From NCBI RefSeq assembly GCF_000613945.1, contig NZ_BAJY01000004.1, forward strand, positions 60,980 to 124,979: 64,000 nucleotides of DNA, read 5' to 3'. Made by a program: the position numbers and the translations under genes. The number at the start of each line of letters is the position of its first letter. Positions within the stretch are counted from its first letter, which is position 1. Under the pieces are notes generated by a model. The model saw nothing but the letters and a program-made list of their open reading frames with translations. It was not told the origin of the DNA and did no database searches. This DNA is from Prevotella falsenii DSM 22864 = JCM 15124 (GTDB lineage Bacteria; Bacteroidota; Bacteroidia; Bacteroidales; Bacteroidaceae). Shown here in pieces: positions 38,294 through 48,348 of this stretch.

Positions 38294-39365
38294 AGGATAA
38301 TATTTTTTCGTTAAACTTTTCTTCTTTATCGAGCATAAACTTAACTTGTATTGGCAGTGCATATATATTTTTCCGCACCTCTTCGTCCAGCCCTTCTAAG
38401 TTCAATAGTCGTGCTTTATCTTTCTCTGTGGTAATGATTATCTTTGGATTGTCCATCGCTGCAAAGGTTTCATTGATGAGTACCACATCTTTGGCTTTAA
38501 AAGAATGATGGTCCGGGAATGCCAGCGATTGCACACGTGAAGCCTCCACATACTGACTTAAATCTACTTCCAACTGCTTTGGCAATGCGATACCTGTAAG
38601 CAGCAAAACATTTCTATTGTGTATGTCGGTCAGCGGGATTGTTTTTTCGGTAGCCACATTGTCGAATACCGGTACAAGGTCGCAATATTCCAACGTTGTA
38701 AAGAACAATTCTTGGAAAGGATATAAGTTCATTGCCTTGCTCAATACGCGGTAATCAATAGGATTCAGCTCTTTGGGGCACTTCGTAACAATCACTATAT
38801 CGGCACGATTTTTTCCCGATAGTGGTTCGCGCAAGCGTCCGGCAGGCAACAATTTATCATAAATAATAAGACGATGATAATCTACCAGCAAAATGTTGAT
38901 ACCCGGTTTCACATACCGATGTTGGAAAGCATCGTCGAGCAACACCACATCGGTGTCTTTTGTTTGCTCGTTTTGCGTTAGATTATCAATACCTTCGCAA
39001 CGCTTCTTGTCTACGGCAACATAAACATTTGGATACTTTTGCTTCATTTGGAAAGGCTCATCGCCAATCATTTCCACCGGCGTGTCCGTCTCAGCCAACA
39101 CGTATCCCTTGCTTTTACGTTTGTATCCGCGCGACAACACTGCCACTTGCGATACATCTTTCAGTAAGCGCACAAGATATTCCACATGCGGTGTCTTACC
39201 CGAACCACCAACCGTAATGTTGCCAACTGATATTACAGGCACATCGAAGCTACGGCTTTTTAATACACCAAGTTCAAAAAGTTCATTACGAACCATTACC
39301 CCTAAGCCATAAATCCAGCTTAGAGGTAACAGCCCTTTGTGTATTTTTATAAAGTCGCCTTCCAT
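38178..39365 (-). CDS. lpxK: Tetraacyldisaccharide 4'-kinase
   Basis: Adds the 4'-phosphate to the lipid A precursor at the inner membrane. 395 residues. The Walker A loop is SVGNITVGGSGKTPHVEYLV, followed by VLSRGYKRKSKGYVL, the catalytic region IGDEPFQMKQKYPNVYVAVD, VVLLDDAFQHRYVKPGINIL and LLPAGRLREPLSGKNRADIV. The C-terminus runs about 30 polar residues past the usual end (after KILSYVRKNSRNS) and overlaps the purine phosphorylase gene by 116 nt. That tail is either real or the result of a small indel near the end. It follows sppA by 50 nt. Confidence 0.92.
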   Translation of the reverse strand: MEGDFIKIHKGLLPLSWIYGLGVMVRNELFELGVLKSRSFDVPVISVGNITVGGSGKTPHVEYLVRLLKDVSQVAVLSRGYKRKSKGYVLAETDTPVEMIGDEPFQMKQKYPNVYVAVDKKRCEGIDNLTQNEQTKDTDVVLLDDAFQHRYVKPGINILLVDYHRLIIYDKLLPAGRLREPLSGKNRADIVIVTKCPKELNPIDYRVLSKAMNLYPFQELFFTTLEYCDLVPVFDNVATEKTIPLTDIHNRNVLLLTGIALPKQLEVDLSQYVEASRVQSLAFPDHHSFKAKDVVLINETFAAMDNPKIIITTEKDKARLLNLEGLDEEVRKNIYALPIQVKFMLDKEEKFNEKILSYVRKNSRNSILAKGKNENKSENGNHSRNRSRTISFRDN

Positions 39366-39415
39366 TTGTGCTTACAACAAACAGTAATATGGCGTTGCCA
39401 ATACTGTCGTGCTTA

Positions 39416-41185
39416 TTAATTTATATAAATATAATAAGGTATTCTTGCTTGGATTGCAGACTGCTGATTAATGGTTCTCAACATTGAGAATGGTTCATAA
39501 AGCATACCCAACGAAGTGCGTAGTTGGTCGTTAAGATAATTGCTTTGCACATCGCTATCCAATATTTGGTCTATCCAACTTACAGGAGCAGGATAGCTTA
39601 CTTGATGATATTTCTCTATCTTAGCCAACTGTGCAGCCTTCGCAAGAGCCTTGTCCAATCCGCCAAGTTCGTCTACTAACTTTATTTTCAGCGCATCTTC
39701 ACCCGTATAAACGTGTCCCTGAGCAATCGCTTCTACTTGTTGCATTGTCAGTTTTCTGCCTTGAGCAACTCTGTTCTTAAAGGTTGCATAGCCACGGTCT
39801 ATATAAGTTTGCAACATTCTCAACTCTTCTGCACTATAAGGACGTACAGTTGAGCCAAAAGTTGCGTTCTTGTTGGTCTTTACTTCGTCGAATTTAATGC
39901 CTAACTTCTCTGAAGCCAAACCGCTAAAGTCAGGGAACATGCCAAAGATACCTATTGAACCTGTTATCGTTGTTGGTTCAGCAACAATCCAATTGGCAGG
40001 TGCAGACATATAGTAACCACCCGATGCAGCATAGCCGCCCATACTTACAACAACCGGTTTAACTTTTTTCAGTTCCATAATTTGATGCCACATTTGTTCT
40101 GAAGCAAAAGCAGAGCCACCACCGGAATTAACCCTAATGACAACAGCTTTTACATCATCGTCCTTCATCAGTTTCTCTATATCTTTGCAAACGTCCTTTC
40201 CGACGATGACAGCTTTATTAGAGAAAGCTCCTGATACCTGTGCATCAACAATATCGCCATACGCATAGTAAACTGCAATTTCTTCGCCTTTCTTTTCCTC
40301 ATCTATCGTACTCAGGTCGGCAAGCGATACCTGACGGATTTCGTCATCGTCATCAAGACCCAATCGTTTCTTTATTTCACCTTTCACTTGGTTGGTATAA
40401 AGAAGCCGGTCTACGAGTTTCATCTTAACATAGTCGCTTGGCGCATCAAGCGTTATCAAGCTATCGGCATACTCATTGAGTTTTGCAACCGGCACGTTTC
40501 TACTTTCGCTGACTGCCTTTGTCAAATGTTTCCAAATGCCATTCAAGTATGCGGTAGTTTGCAGTCTGTCTGCATCGCTCATCTTTTCTTCGGTAAAAGT
40601 TTCGGTAGCACTCTTGTATCTACCCACCTTAGATACTTGCATTTTTACACCAAACTTAGCCAACATATCTTTCAGATATACGTGTTGCGATGCCAAACCG
40701 TGCCAATCCAACATTCCTTGTGGGTTCAGATAAATCTTATCGGCTACCGAAGCCAAATAGTAAGCACTCTGTGTGTAGGTGTCGCCATAAGCAACTATCC
40801 ATTTATTACTTTTCTTAAAATCTACCAAAGCATCTCTTATTTCTTGTAACGACGCATAAGAACTCGGCGCAAAAGCACCCGCTTCAAGATAGATACCTTT
40901 AATTTTATCATCGGTTTTGGCTTTCTTCAACCCTGAAAGTACATCTTCCAAGGCTACTCCACCTGCTACTCTGCCTGTAAATTTAGCCAGAAAATCTTCT
41001 TCGGAGCGTTCGCTCAGTGGTCCTGACAAGTCTATTACCAATACAGAATTATCTTTTATTTCCGCTGTTTCATCGCTTGATAATATCATTCCGAATATAC
41101 AAGCGAAACCAATCAGCAACGTTACCAAACCAAAAAGGAATACGCCAACAAAGGTGGCAAAGACATTCTTAAAAAAGTCCTTCAT
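39416..41185 (-). CDS. sppA: Signal peptide peptidase SppA, 67K type
   Basis: A membrane-anchored serine protease that degrades cleaved signal peptides. 589 residues: one N-terminal membrane segment (about 10-35), then two tandem Clp-fold repeats. The likely catalytic dyad is Lys191 (KVGRYKSATETFTEE) in the first repeat and Ser388 (GGYAASGGYYMSAPA) in the second. VIRVNSGGGSAFASEQMW precedes the serine. A -7 box upstream and lpxK 50 nt downstream suggest the order sppA-lpxK-PNP in one transcript. Confidence 0.93.
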   Translation of the reverse strand: MKDFFKNVFATFVGVFLFGLVTLLIGFACIFGMILSSDETAEIKDNSVLVIDLSGPLSERSEEDFLAKFTGRVAGGVALEDVLSGLKKAKTDDKIKGIYLEAGAFAPSSYASLQEIRDALVDFKKSNKWIVAYGDTYTQSAYYLASVADKIYLNPQGMLDWHGLASQHVYLKDMLAKFGVKMQVSKVGRYKSATETFTEEKMSDADRLQTTAYLNGIWKHLTKAVSESRNVPVAKLNEYADSLITLDAPSDYVKMKLVDRLLYTNQVKGEIKKRLGLDDDDEIRQVSLADLSTIDEEKKGEEIAVYYAYGDIVDAQVSGAFSNKAVIVGKDVCKDIEKLMKDDDVKAVVIRVNSGGGSAFASEQMWHQIMELKKVKPVVVSMGGYAASGGYYMSAPANWIVAEPTTITGSIGIFGMFPDFSGLASEKLGIKFDEVKTNKNATFGSTVRPYSAEELRMLQTYIDRGYATFKNRVAQGRKLTMQQVEAIAQGHVYTGEDALKIKLVDELGGLDKALAKAAQLAKIEKYHQVSYPAPVSWIDQILDSDVQSNYLNDQLRTSLGMLYEPFSMLRTINQQSAIQARIPYYIYIN

Positions 41186-41277
41186 AAAGACAAGTATTTA
41201 TATGTTTCTATTTAAAGTATTGTAAATTCGGTAAAACTTCTCTTTTTACTATTTCACCGTGTAAACATTATCTTATG

Positions 41278-41285
41278 CAAAGATA
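41278..41285 (-). promoter_or_regulatory. Promoter -7 box for sppA
   Basis: TATCTTTG on the minus strand, about 92 nt before the sppA start. Confidence 0.5.
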
Positions 41286-41416
41286 AGCATAAATAGCTAA
41301 TATTCCAAATTTTAGGATAATTCTTTACTTTTTGAAAGCTTTATTCACAAAAACAAGACACCAAGAACGAACATCTCTTGCTATACGACAATGTGCTAAT
41401 TCTCAATATATTCAAC

Positions 41417-42697
41417 TTAAAAGCTGTATTGAAATCCAATAGAGGCAAATTCTCTCAGCTGCCAATAGCCGCGACGCCCATCTCGTGTTACGCCATCGTC
41501 AAACCTTGGATAGATAAAGAGCTGTGCGCCTATATATCGATTAAACTGTAACTTAAATGTATTCTCCCATTCAAATTCGGTTCGTTTGTAAGTAGCATAA
41601 GCATAAAGACGCGTTTTCCAAGTAAGGGCTTCCATCAACTTCCACTCAAAGTCTACCGTAAATTCAGAACCGAAATCGTGCCGGGCATGTTTACCTTCCT
41701 CTATGCCCAATCTGCCTGCCAAATTCTTTAAGCGAGTATATTTTATATTGTAAGCCAAAGGAGCTAAATGTATATTTCCTTTCAACTTATGGTCTAACCA
41801 GTCGATGGTATAATCCATACCCAACGACAGGTTAATGTTCAATGGAGCGAGAATATCCGAATACAACGCAGGGTCGTTGGAGCGGTAAGAATGGGTAAAC
41901 TGCGTATAACCAACGAACTGAACCGAATAGTACCATCTCTTGGTAGCCTGTAAACCGAATTTGGAAGTAAGGCGTATCAAGTCTTCCGTAGTTTTAAAAC
42001 TATGCAACGAATCAGATTTGCTACTCTGAATACCAAACTTTAGTTCCAAACGGTTGTCCCATTTCACCTTCTGTTTATTGTTATAATTGGCTTCCAATAA
42101 TGCCGATGATAACACCGAATAGTTGCTTTCGCCACCTTTATACCAGTTTCCGGAAACATAATTCTGTAACAACTGCAAAGAGTAATCGCCCTTATAAGTC
42201 CAGAAGTCGGGCTTCCTTATGAGCACTTCAATGGGCGAAAAGGTAGATTCTACGGGCGAAGGTGCAACTTTATCTACAATTTCCACATCCTGCTGTATAG
42301 GCATTTCCACGTCTACCGTTGCCGTTTGGCTTCCCCGAAGTTCGTCATCGGTAACTCTTACCAGCGATGGGCGGTGCAGATAAATATCTAAAAGCTGCTT
42401 ATTATAAGCATCGTTCTCCTTCAAAGCAAACGCATTGCTTACAATATCTTTATAATAGGTGGTGGGCAAAAACAATCGGGCAAGCCGGAAAATGTCGCCT
42501 TTATAAGCCGCTCTTTTCCTGCCCGCCTCGCTAAAGATTTTATTTTTTGCCGAAGACAAAGAGTCCATATAAGTCCGAATCAAGCCGTTCGAACCATCAT
42601 TATTCATTTGCTTTACAGACAAGGAGCCATTCACTTGCGCAGAAACTGCCAACGTGAAATTTATTGCAAATAAAAACAAGTAAATTTTACGCATCAT
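41417..42697 (-). CDS. DUF3078 outer-membrane protein
   Basis: An exported protein of about 426 residues. The signal peptide begins MMRKIYLFLFAINFTLAVSA. The first third is soluble, and from about residue 170 the chain shows alternating amphipathic strands with many aromatic residues, ending IGFQYSF as in outer-membrane barrels. Stretches such as SGNWYKGGESNYSVLSSALL and DNRLELKFGIQSSKSDS mark the DUF3078 family. Function unknown. The frame opens to 42739, but the signal peptide places the start at 42697 or 42694. The Crp-type regulator gene ends just upstream. Confidence 0.85.
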   Translation of the reverse strand: MMRKIYLFLFAINFTLAVSAQVNGSLSVKQMNNDGSNGLIRTYMDSLSSAKNKIFSEAGRKRAAYKGDIFRLARLFLPTTYYKDIVSNAFALKENDAYNKQLLDIYLHRPSLVRVTDDELRGSQTATVDVEMPIQQDVEIVDKVAPSPVESTFSPIEVLIRKPDFWTYKGDYSLQLLQNYVSGNWYKGGESNYSVLSSALLEANYNNKQKVKWDNRLELKFGIQSSKSDSLHSFKTTEDLIRLTSKFGLQATKRWYYSVQFVGYTQFTHSYRSNDPALYSDILAPLNINLSLGMDYTIDWLDHKLKGNIHLAPLAYNIKYTRLKNLAGRLGIEEGKHARHDFGSEFTVDFEWKLMEALTWKTRLYAYATYKRTEFEWENTFKLQFNRYIGAQLFIYPRFDDGVTRDGRRGYWQLREFASIGFQYSF

Positions 42698-42741
42698 TTT
42701 AAATTGTAGCCTTGCTATTTTCCTCTTTACAAAGTACACAT

Positions 42742-43335
42742 TTAATCTAACAATGTAGCAGCACGGACACGGCTCAACGTCTCCGGTGTCATTTGCAAAT
42801 AGCTGGCAATATAAACCAACGGTGCACGCAAAATAACCTGCGGACTCAGTTTACACATCTTCTTATAACGGTCTTGTGCAGTTTCAAAGCGCACAAGGTC
42901 GGCATGTACTTGCGAGATAATGAGACTTTCTTCCAATATCTTGCGATAGAGAATTTGTATATTCACATTGTGCAGTGCCACTTGTTCAAGTCGCTGCTTG
43001 GGCAATGCATACACTGTTGTAGGTTCTATCGCTTCTACCTGCAACTTGGTAGGCTCTTCGCGGAACAGACTTTCGATGCACATAAAAATGGTTCGGTCTT
43101 CGCCCAAATGTTCCGTTATCTGCTTTCCATTCTTAAAATAGAACTGGCGAATCAGCCCGTGTTCTATATAATAGATATTCTCGCATACCTCTCCTTCTCT
43201 CAAAATCATCTCGCCTTTTGCATATTTCATAGGTACGAGAATGCTTTCGATCACATCAAGTTCCTCGTGGGTCATGGTGCTGTACTTCCGAGCCAACTCG
43301 CGTGCTATGTCTCTGGTTTCAAAGGTTTCTTTCAT
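42742..43335 (-). CDS. Crp/Fnr-family transcriptional regulator
   Basis: 197 residues. An N-terminal cyclic nucleotide-binding-type beta-roll (about 20-125) contains KYAKGEMILREGEVCENIYY and EHGLIRQFYFKNGKQITEHL. A linker helix is followed by a short C-terminal helix-turn-helix, PLVYIASYLQMTPETLSRVR. There is no cysteine cluster for an iron-sulphur centre. The residues that bind cAMP's phosphate in Crp are not evident, so the ligand is unknown. It lies between lepA (21 nt upstream) and the DUF3078 gene on the same strand. Confidence 0.88.
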   Translation of the reverse strand: MKETFETRDIARELARKYSTMTHEELDVIESILVPMKYAKGEMILREGEVCENIYYIEHGLIRQFYFKNGKQITEHLGEDRTIFMCIESLFREEPTKLQVEAIEPTTVYALPKQRLEQVALHNVNIQILYRKILEESLIISQVHADLVRFETAQDRYKKMCKLSPQVILRAPLVYIASYLQMTPETLSRVRAATLLD

Positions 43336-43356
43336 ATCTATGCCTCCTTATTGGGT

Positions 43357-45138
43357 TTAATCTAACTTTAATACTGCCAAGAATGCTTTTTGCGGTACTT
43401 GCACATTGCCCACTTGCTTCATACGCTTCTTGCCTTTCTTTTGTTTCTCCAACAGTTTGCGTTTACGGCTGACGTCGCCGCCGTAACATTTTGCGGTAAC
43501 ATCTTTACGAACCTGCTTCACTGTTTCGCGTGCTACAATCTTTCCGCCAATGGCTGCCTGTATGGCAATGTCGAATTGCTGACGTGGTATCAGTTCTTTC
43601 AGCTTCTCGCACATACGTCTGCCAAATGTTACGGCATTGCTTTCGTGGGTCAAAGTAGAAAGTGCGTCTACCGGTTCACCGTTCAAAAGAATGTCCAACT
43701 TTGCCAATTTAGACGGGCGGAACGAATCGATGTGATAGTCGAAAGAGGCATATCCTTTGGAAATGCTCTTTAGTTTATCGTAGAAGTCGATAACTATTTC
43801 GCCTAACGGAATCATGAAAATAAGCTCCAAACGGTTGCCGCTGACGTAGTTTTGACTAACAAGCTCGCCACGTTTATCAAGGCAAAGTGTCATTATCGGA
43901 CCGATATAGTCGCTCGATGTAATGATTGATGCCTTTATATAAGGTTCTTCGATGTGCTCAATCATTGTTGGTTCGGGCAGCCCTGAGGGGTTGTGCACTT
44001 CCTTGCTTTCGCCCAATTTGTCGTACACCATGTAGCTAACGTTCGGCACGGTGGTAATAACGTCCATATTGAACTCACGGTCGAGTCGCTCTTGGATAAT
44101 CTCCATGTGCAGCAAACCTAAGAAACCGCAACGGAAACCGAAGCCCAAGGCTTGCGAACTCTCGGGCGAGAAGGTGAGCGAAGCATCGTTTAGTTGGAGC
44201 TTTTCGAGCGATGCCCGCAGGTTTTCGTAGTCGTTAGGGTCGATAGGATAAACTCCGGCAAACACCATCGGCTTTACCAGCTGAAAACCTTCTATGGCTT
44301 TCTCGCAAGGGCGGTCTATGTGGGTAACCGTATCGCCCACTTTAACTTCGCGCGCATTCTTTATTCCCGATATAATGTAGCCCACTTCGCCTGTCGATAG
44401 TTCGTTTTTAGGCTTCATTTCCATTTTCAAAACGCCTACTTCATCGGCATCGTATTCCATTCCGGTCTGCACGAATTTCACCTTATCGCCCTTGCGAATG
44501 GTGCCGTTCGTTACCTTACATAAGGTTATAATGCCCCGGAACGAATTGAAAATAGAGTCGAAAATAAGTGCTTGCAGGGGGGCGTTCTTGTCGCCTTTCG
44601 GAGTGGGCACACGTTCAACGATAGCCCGCAGGATTTCCGGCACGCCTTCGCCTGTTTTTCCGCTGGCACGAATTATATCGCTTCGTTCGCAGCCGATAAG
44701 GTCGATAATTTCGTCTTCCACTTCTTCGGGCATAGCGTTCGGCATGTCAATCTTGTTGATTACGGGTATAATCTCAAGGTCGTTGTCGATTGCCATATAG
44801 AGATTAGATATGGTTTGTGCCTGTACGCCCTGCGTAGAGTCTACTATGAGCAACGCTCCTTCGCACGCTGCAATGCTTCTTGATACCTCGTAAGAAAAGT
44901 CTACGTGCCCCGGAGTATCTATAAGATTAAGAATGTACTTTTGTCCGTCTTGTTCGTACTCCATCTGTATGGCGTGGCTTTTGATGGTTATGCCACGTTC
45001 GCGCTCCAAGTCCATGTCGTCAAGCATTTGTCCACTTGTAACTTGAATGGTCTTGGTATATTCCAACAGTCGGTCGGCAAGTGTAGACTTACCGTGGTCT
45101 ATATGCGCTATGATGCAGAAATTTCTTATTTGGTTCAT
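43357..45138 (-). CDS. lepA: Elongation factor 4 (ribosomal back-translocase LepA)
   Basis: A translational GTPase that acts on stalled or misassembled ribosomes. 593 residues. G motifs: [18 protein letters not shown], the switch region [26 protein letters not shown] and NKIDMP. LepA-specific C-terminal blocks are present, including [20 protein letters not shown] and [20 protein letters not shown]. The start is the ATG at 45138 ([16 protein letters not shown]). It is divergent from the small lipoprotein gene. Confidence 0.97.
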   Translation of the reverse strand: MNQIRNFCIIAHIDHGKSTLADRLLEYTKTIQVTSGQMLDDMDLERERGITIKSHAIQMEYEQDGQKYILNLIDTPGHVDFSYEVSRSIAACEGALLIVDSTQGVQAQTISNLYMAIDNDLEIIPVINKIDMPNAMPEEVEDEIIDLIGCERSDIIRASGKTGEGVPEILRAIVERVPTPKGDKNAPLQALIFDSIFNSFRGIITLCKVTNGTIRKGDKVKFVQTGMEYDADEVGVLKMEMKPKNELSTGEVGYIISGIKNAREVKVGDTVTHIDRPCEKAIEGFQLVKPMVFAGVYPIDPNDYENLRASLEKLQLNDASLTFSPESSQALGFGFRCGFLGLLHMEIIQERLDREFNMDVITTVPNVSYMVYDKLGESKEVHNPSGLPEPTMIEHIEEPYIKASIITSSDYIGPIMTLCLDKRGELVSQNYVSGNRLELIFMIPLGEIVIDFYDKLKSISKGYASFDYHIDSFRPSKLAKLDILLNGEPVDALSTLTHESNAVTFGRRMCEKLKELIPRQQFDIAIQAAIGGKIVARETVKQVRKDVTAKCYGGDVSRKRKLLEKQKKGKKRMKQVGNVQVPQKAFLAVLKLD

Positions 45139-45223
45139 TAAAATTTTCGTCTTTTAATATGCAAAATTAACAATAAAAGCGAGAAAAACAAAAGAACCAA
45201 TCATAAAATTACACAAAAAGGCT

Positions 45224-45231
45224 TACCTTTG
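45224..45231 (+). promoter_or_regulatory. Promoter -7 box for the small lipoprotein gene
   Basis: TACCTTTG on the plus strand, 40 nt before the ATG at 45272. Confidence 0.55.
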
Positions 45232-45271
45232 CATCATATTAGGTAAAGATAGCACATTATCAGGCAAGAAA

Positions 45272-45670
45272 ATGAAACTAAACAAAGCTCTTTTTATATC
45301 AATTGTTTGTGTTCCACTTGTGGGCTGCCACGAGAGTTTGGAAGAACGTGCAGCGAAGGAATGCAAAGATTACACGCTGAAAAAATGCCCTACGCCGATT
45401 GTAGAAAACACGCGAATGGACAGCATGGTGTACGAAGCCGACACGCGCACCATACACTACTATCACTCGTTTTTCAACAAAGCCGACAACAAAGACATCA
45501 TTGCTGCACACGAACAGGAGCTCCGCCAAACACTGCTTGCAGCGGTAAAGAAGGATATGGGCACAAAGATATATAAAGAAGCCGGCTTCAACTTCCGCTA
45601 CACTTACCATTCGGGCAAAGCTCCACAAACGGTTCTGTTCGACCAGACTTACAAGAAAGGCGAATATTAA
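45272..45670 (+). CDS. Small putative lipoprotein, unknown function
   Basis: 132 residues. The N-terminus MKLNKALFISIVCVPLVGCH carries a lipobox (PLVGC), so the mature protein should be anchored by Cys19. The rest is charged and contains DTRTIHYYHSFFNKADNKDI and FNFRYTYHSGKAPQTVLFDQ, resembling small periplasmic or outer-membrane lipoproteins of Bacteroidales. I do not recognise the family. A -7 box precedes it and a family 1 repeat follows it within 35 nt. Confidence 0.75.
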   Translation: MKLNKALFISIVCVPLVGCHESLEERAAKECKDYTLKKCPTPIVENTRMDSMVYEADTRTIHYYHSFFNKADNKDIIAAHEQELRQTLLAAVKKDMGTKIYKEAGFNFRYTYHSGKAPQTVLFDQTYKKGEY

Positions 45671-45702
45671 GACTGTCGCAAAAGACGCTGAAAACGCCCT
45701 TA

Positions 45703-45890
45703 TCTTGTAAAGAAAATTCTGTTAAAAAACGATATAATCGATTTGGCATTGCAAAAGCGTAGGTTTTGCAATGTCAAACCTACGGTTTTACCGTGCAAAA
45801 CAGGCTCTTTTGCATTGCGAAAGAGCCTGTTTTATAATACATTGACAATAAGATAGTTACATGATAGCTATGCTTATGAAAAACATTTAC
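45703..45890 (+). repeat. Dispersed repeat family 1, variant copy
   Basis: From TTGTAAAGAAAATTCTGTTA to ATGAAAAACATTTACAC. The last blocks are replaced by AAAACAGGCTCTTTTGCATT and GAAAGAGCCTGTTTT, which pair with each other as a new hairpin. The rest of the gap to 45983 shows nothing I recognise. Confidence 0.8.
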
Positions 45891-45983
45891 ACTTTTACCA
45901 CCCGGTCTTCGCCCGGAAAACAAGTTGTTTGCACTTAAATTCCTGCTGATTATAGATAGGGTTGCACAAAGAAAAACAACTGT

Positions 45984-46448
45984 TTATTGCTTTTTATGAG
46001 TAGCTGCAAAGTTTACTTTCAGCACGTTGCTTTCGCGCAAACTTTGCTTTAAGTCGTTGATTGTACCCATCGGCGTGGCTTTGTCGGCACGCACACTGAC
46101 GCTCATTTGCTTCCTATCGGCTGCCGACATTGTATGGCGTTCCTTAGACAAATAGCCTTTTACATCTTTCAAGTCCACTATCTTGTCATTGAGTTGCACG
46201 CATAGGCTGTCGCCCGAAACTGCGTCTGTGGCAGTCATGGGTTCACCTATATATATATAGGATATGGCTGATTTCTTTACCAACTTGGTGAGTTCGGTTC
46301 CCTGCGGCACTTGATACTTCACCTTAACAGTGGTTTTACGCATGTGGGTAACAAGCATAAAGAAAAACAAAATCGTAAAAATAAGGTCGGGCAAAGAAGC
46401 CGTATTCAGTTCGGGAATACCTCGCTTGCGTCGTCGGTAAATGCTCAT
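45984..46448 (-). CDS. ExbD/TolR-family biopolymer transport protein
   Basis: 154 residues with one N-terminal membrane segment (about 20-37, SLPDLIFTILFFFMLVTHM) preceded by a basic start and followed by a periplasmic domain. The aspartate in this segment (LPDLIF) is where ExbD's proton-linked Asp lies. Second of two adjacent exbD-type genes; its start overlaps the previous stop by 4 nt. It works with the ExbB homolog of the same operon to couple proton flow to TonB or to another motor. Confidence 0.9.
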   Translation of the reverse strand: MSIYRRRKRGIPELNTASLPDLIFTILFFFMLVTHMRKTTVKVKYQVPQGTELTKLVKKSAISYIYIGEPMTATDAVSGDSLCVQLNDKIVDLKDVKGYLSKERHTMSAADRKQMSVSVRADKATPMGTINDLKQSLRESNVLKVNFAATHKKQ

Positions 46449-46984
46449 CGTGCGCCTCCTTCCCCGCCGTCAGGGCGTCTTACTTCGTAGACTTCCGAAA
46501 TGCGCTGCGGTATTTCTTCGGCTATCTGCATTTTCTCTTCGGCAGTACAAAGCAGATATTGCTTTCCATATAGCTGTTCGGCTCGCTTGTTTCGCAAGTT
46601 GTTGTAGGCGGCAACTATCTCGTTTTGCAACGAAAAATAAGTGTTGTAAGCTGCTTTTCTATCCGCCTGAATTTGAATGATGTGCTTTTTCCCTTTCGAT
46701 GCAACAAAGTTCCCCACCGTTTGCCTTACATTTTGCAAGGCTATCGGTTTATCGTTCAGCATCAATTCATTATCGGCAAGTATCCGGAACTTCAGCACCA
46801 AGCGTTCATCGACTATCGACTGAGTTTCCGTTTTTTCCTTTTCCATAGGTGGAAGTTGTCGTTCCAAGCCTTCGTCCACCTCCATCGAGGTGGTAACAAG
46901 GAAGAGTATCAACAGCATAAACGATATATCGGCTGTTGAAGAAGTGTTCAGTCCCGGAACTTTTCGTTTGGCACGTCTAAACAT
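46445..46984 (-). CDS. ExbD/TolR-family biopolymer transport protein
   Basis: 179 residues. The N-terminus MFRRAKRKVPGLNTSSTADI is followed by SFMLLILFLVTTSMEVDEGL, the usual ExbD membrane helix with its key Asp (TADISF). The periplasmic part contains LKFRILADNELMLNDKPIAL. It lies 8 nt after the small membrane protein gene and overlaps the second exbD by 4 nt. Confidence 0.92.
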   Translation of the reverse strand: MFRRAKRKVPGLNTSSTADISFMLLILFLVTTSMEVDEGLERQLPPMEKEKTETQSIVDERLVLKFRILADNELMLNDKPIALQNVRQTVGNFVASKGKKHIIQIQADRKAAYNTYFSLQNEIVAAYNNLRNKRAEQLYGKQYLLCTAEEKMQIAEEIPQRISEVYEVRRPDGGEGGAR

Positions 46985-46992
46985 AAGCCTGT

Positions 46993-47502
46993 TTATTTTC
47001 TCTTCCTATAATAGCGTGTTGCACCAAAAACAGTTACTCCAATGGCAGCAAGCAGCAACACAAGCGACGAGGTAACGAACATATCGGAAGCCTTCAGCCA
47101 AAATTTATCGGCGTAGGTTGCACCGTTTATGACCATCGAATCGGAAGAACCGAATACAAACGACAGCACAAGGCACACGAAAGTAGTACCAAAAACGACT
47201 GTCGTTATTCTATAAGTAGGAATTCCATTCACCACTCTCTGCTTCACGGAGATTGTTTTCACTGTATGAAACACAGACAACAGCATGACAAGAACTGTCA
47301 GACCAAAGAGTATCCACATAAAAACAATAAGGGCATCGGTAAGCAAAGGCGCATTGAAAGCCGGATTTTCGGCAAGCGGAACATAGAAGCCAACGGAAAA
47401 GAACAAAACAAAAATAAGGGCAGCAATGCCTGTCAGCACGTACAAGACGCGCTGCGATATTCGTTCTTCTGCCAAGTTTGCAAACCTATTCTTTAACTTC
47501 AT
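46993..47502 (-). CDS. Four-helix inner-membrane protein of an ExbB/ExbD operon
   Basis: 169 residues with about four hydrophobic segments (near 20-42, 58-80, 98-118 and 140-160) and short loops. I do not recognise a named family. Small membrane proteins at this position are common in Bacteroidota exbB-x-exbD-exbD operons. The gene lies 3 nt after exbB and 8 nt before exbD, so it is very probably part of the same complex or its regulation. Confidence 0.8.
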   Translation of the reverse strand: MKLKNRFANLAEERISQRVLYVLTGIAALIFVLFFSVGFYVPLAENPAFNAPLLTDALIVFMWILFGLTVLVMLLSVFHTVKTISVKQRVVNGIPTYRITTVVFGTTFVCLVLSFVFGSSDSMVINGATYADKFWLKASDMFVTSSLVLLLAAIGVTVFGATRYYRKRK

Positions 47503-47505
47503 AAC

Positions 47506-48348
47506 CTATCGTTTCAGTTTATACACCATAATAGCGTCCAACAACGAGATTGCCGACTCTTCCATCTGAGCCGTCAGATGCTCTATCTTGGAAAGTATAT
47601 AGTTGTAGAATACTTGCAAGACCAAAGCCACAATGATACCGAAAATGGTGGTTATCAAAGCCACTTTCATACCCGAAGCCACAATGGTAGGACTGATGTC
47701 GCCCGCAATTTGTATTTGGTCGAAAGCCATTACCATACCTATGACCGTGCCGAGGAAACCCAACGACGGTGCCATAGCAATAAAGAGCGTTACCCACGAG
47801 CAGCCTTTTTCCAAGTTTGCACTTTGCACACTGCCGTAAGAAGCCACGCTTCGCTCTATGTCTTCAATAGAACTGTCGATGCGCAGAAGCCCTTGATAGC
47901 ATATAGAAGCTACAGGACCACGGGTGTTTCTGCTGAGTTCTTTCGCCTTTTCTATGTCTTTTGCAACTATCAGGTCGGTCAGTTTCCCCATAAATCGCTT
48001 TGCATCAATCTCCGAAAGGCTTAGATAGATAATGCGCTCTATACAGAAAGCCAAACCCAACACCAAAGCCAAGGCAACAAGCGACATAAAACCTGCATTG
48101 CCGTCGATGAACTTTCGCTTTAGCGATTGGTGGAAACCAACACTTTCTGTCGATGCTTTTTGTACCTTCGGAGCATTTTCTTCCATTTCGAGCTCGTCGA
48201 GTGCATCGCTGCTTTGTACACCTCCGACCGCATTAGCCTCCACATTTGGTTTCGGCTGCGCTGCATCAGCGTTTTGCGCAATACTGCCCATCGGACAGGA
48301 AAACAAGATGATTGCGAAGATTGCAAGACAAGCAAATATTCTTTTCAT
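47506..48348 (-). CDS. exbB: ExbB/MotA/TolQ-family proton channel protein
   Basis: 280 residues. A cleavable or anchor N-terminus (MKRIFACLAIFAIILFSCPM), an acidic linker and then the channel domain: FMSLVALALVLGLAFCIERI, a cytoplasmic loop, VTLFIAMAPSLGFLGTVIGM and VASGMKVALITTIFGIIVAL. These are the conserved ExbB helices. First gene of the operon exbB - small membrane protein - exbD - exbD. With ExbD it would energise TonB (the tonB gene is at 12.5 kb) or a gliding/secretion motor. Confidence 0.93.
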   Translation of the reverse strand: MKRIFACLAIFAIILFSCPMGSIAQNADAAQPKPNVEANAVGGVQSSDALDELEMEENAPKVQKASTESVGFHQSLKRKFIDGNAGFMSLVALALVLGLAFCIERIIYLSLSEIDAKRFMGKLTDLIVAKDIEKAKELSRNTRGPVASICYQGLLRIDSSIEDIERSVASYGSVQSANLEKGCSWVTLFIAMAPSLGFLGTVIGMVMAFDQIQIAGDISPTIVASGMKVALITTIFGIIVALVLQVFYNYILSKIEHLTAQMEESAISLLDAIMVYKLKR

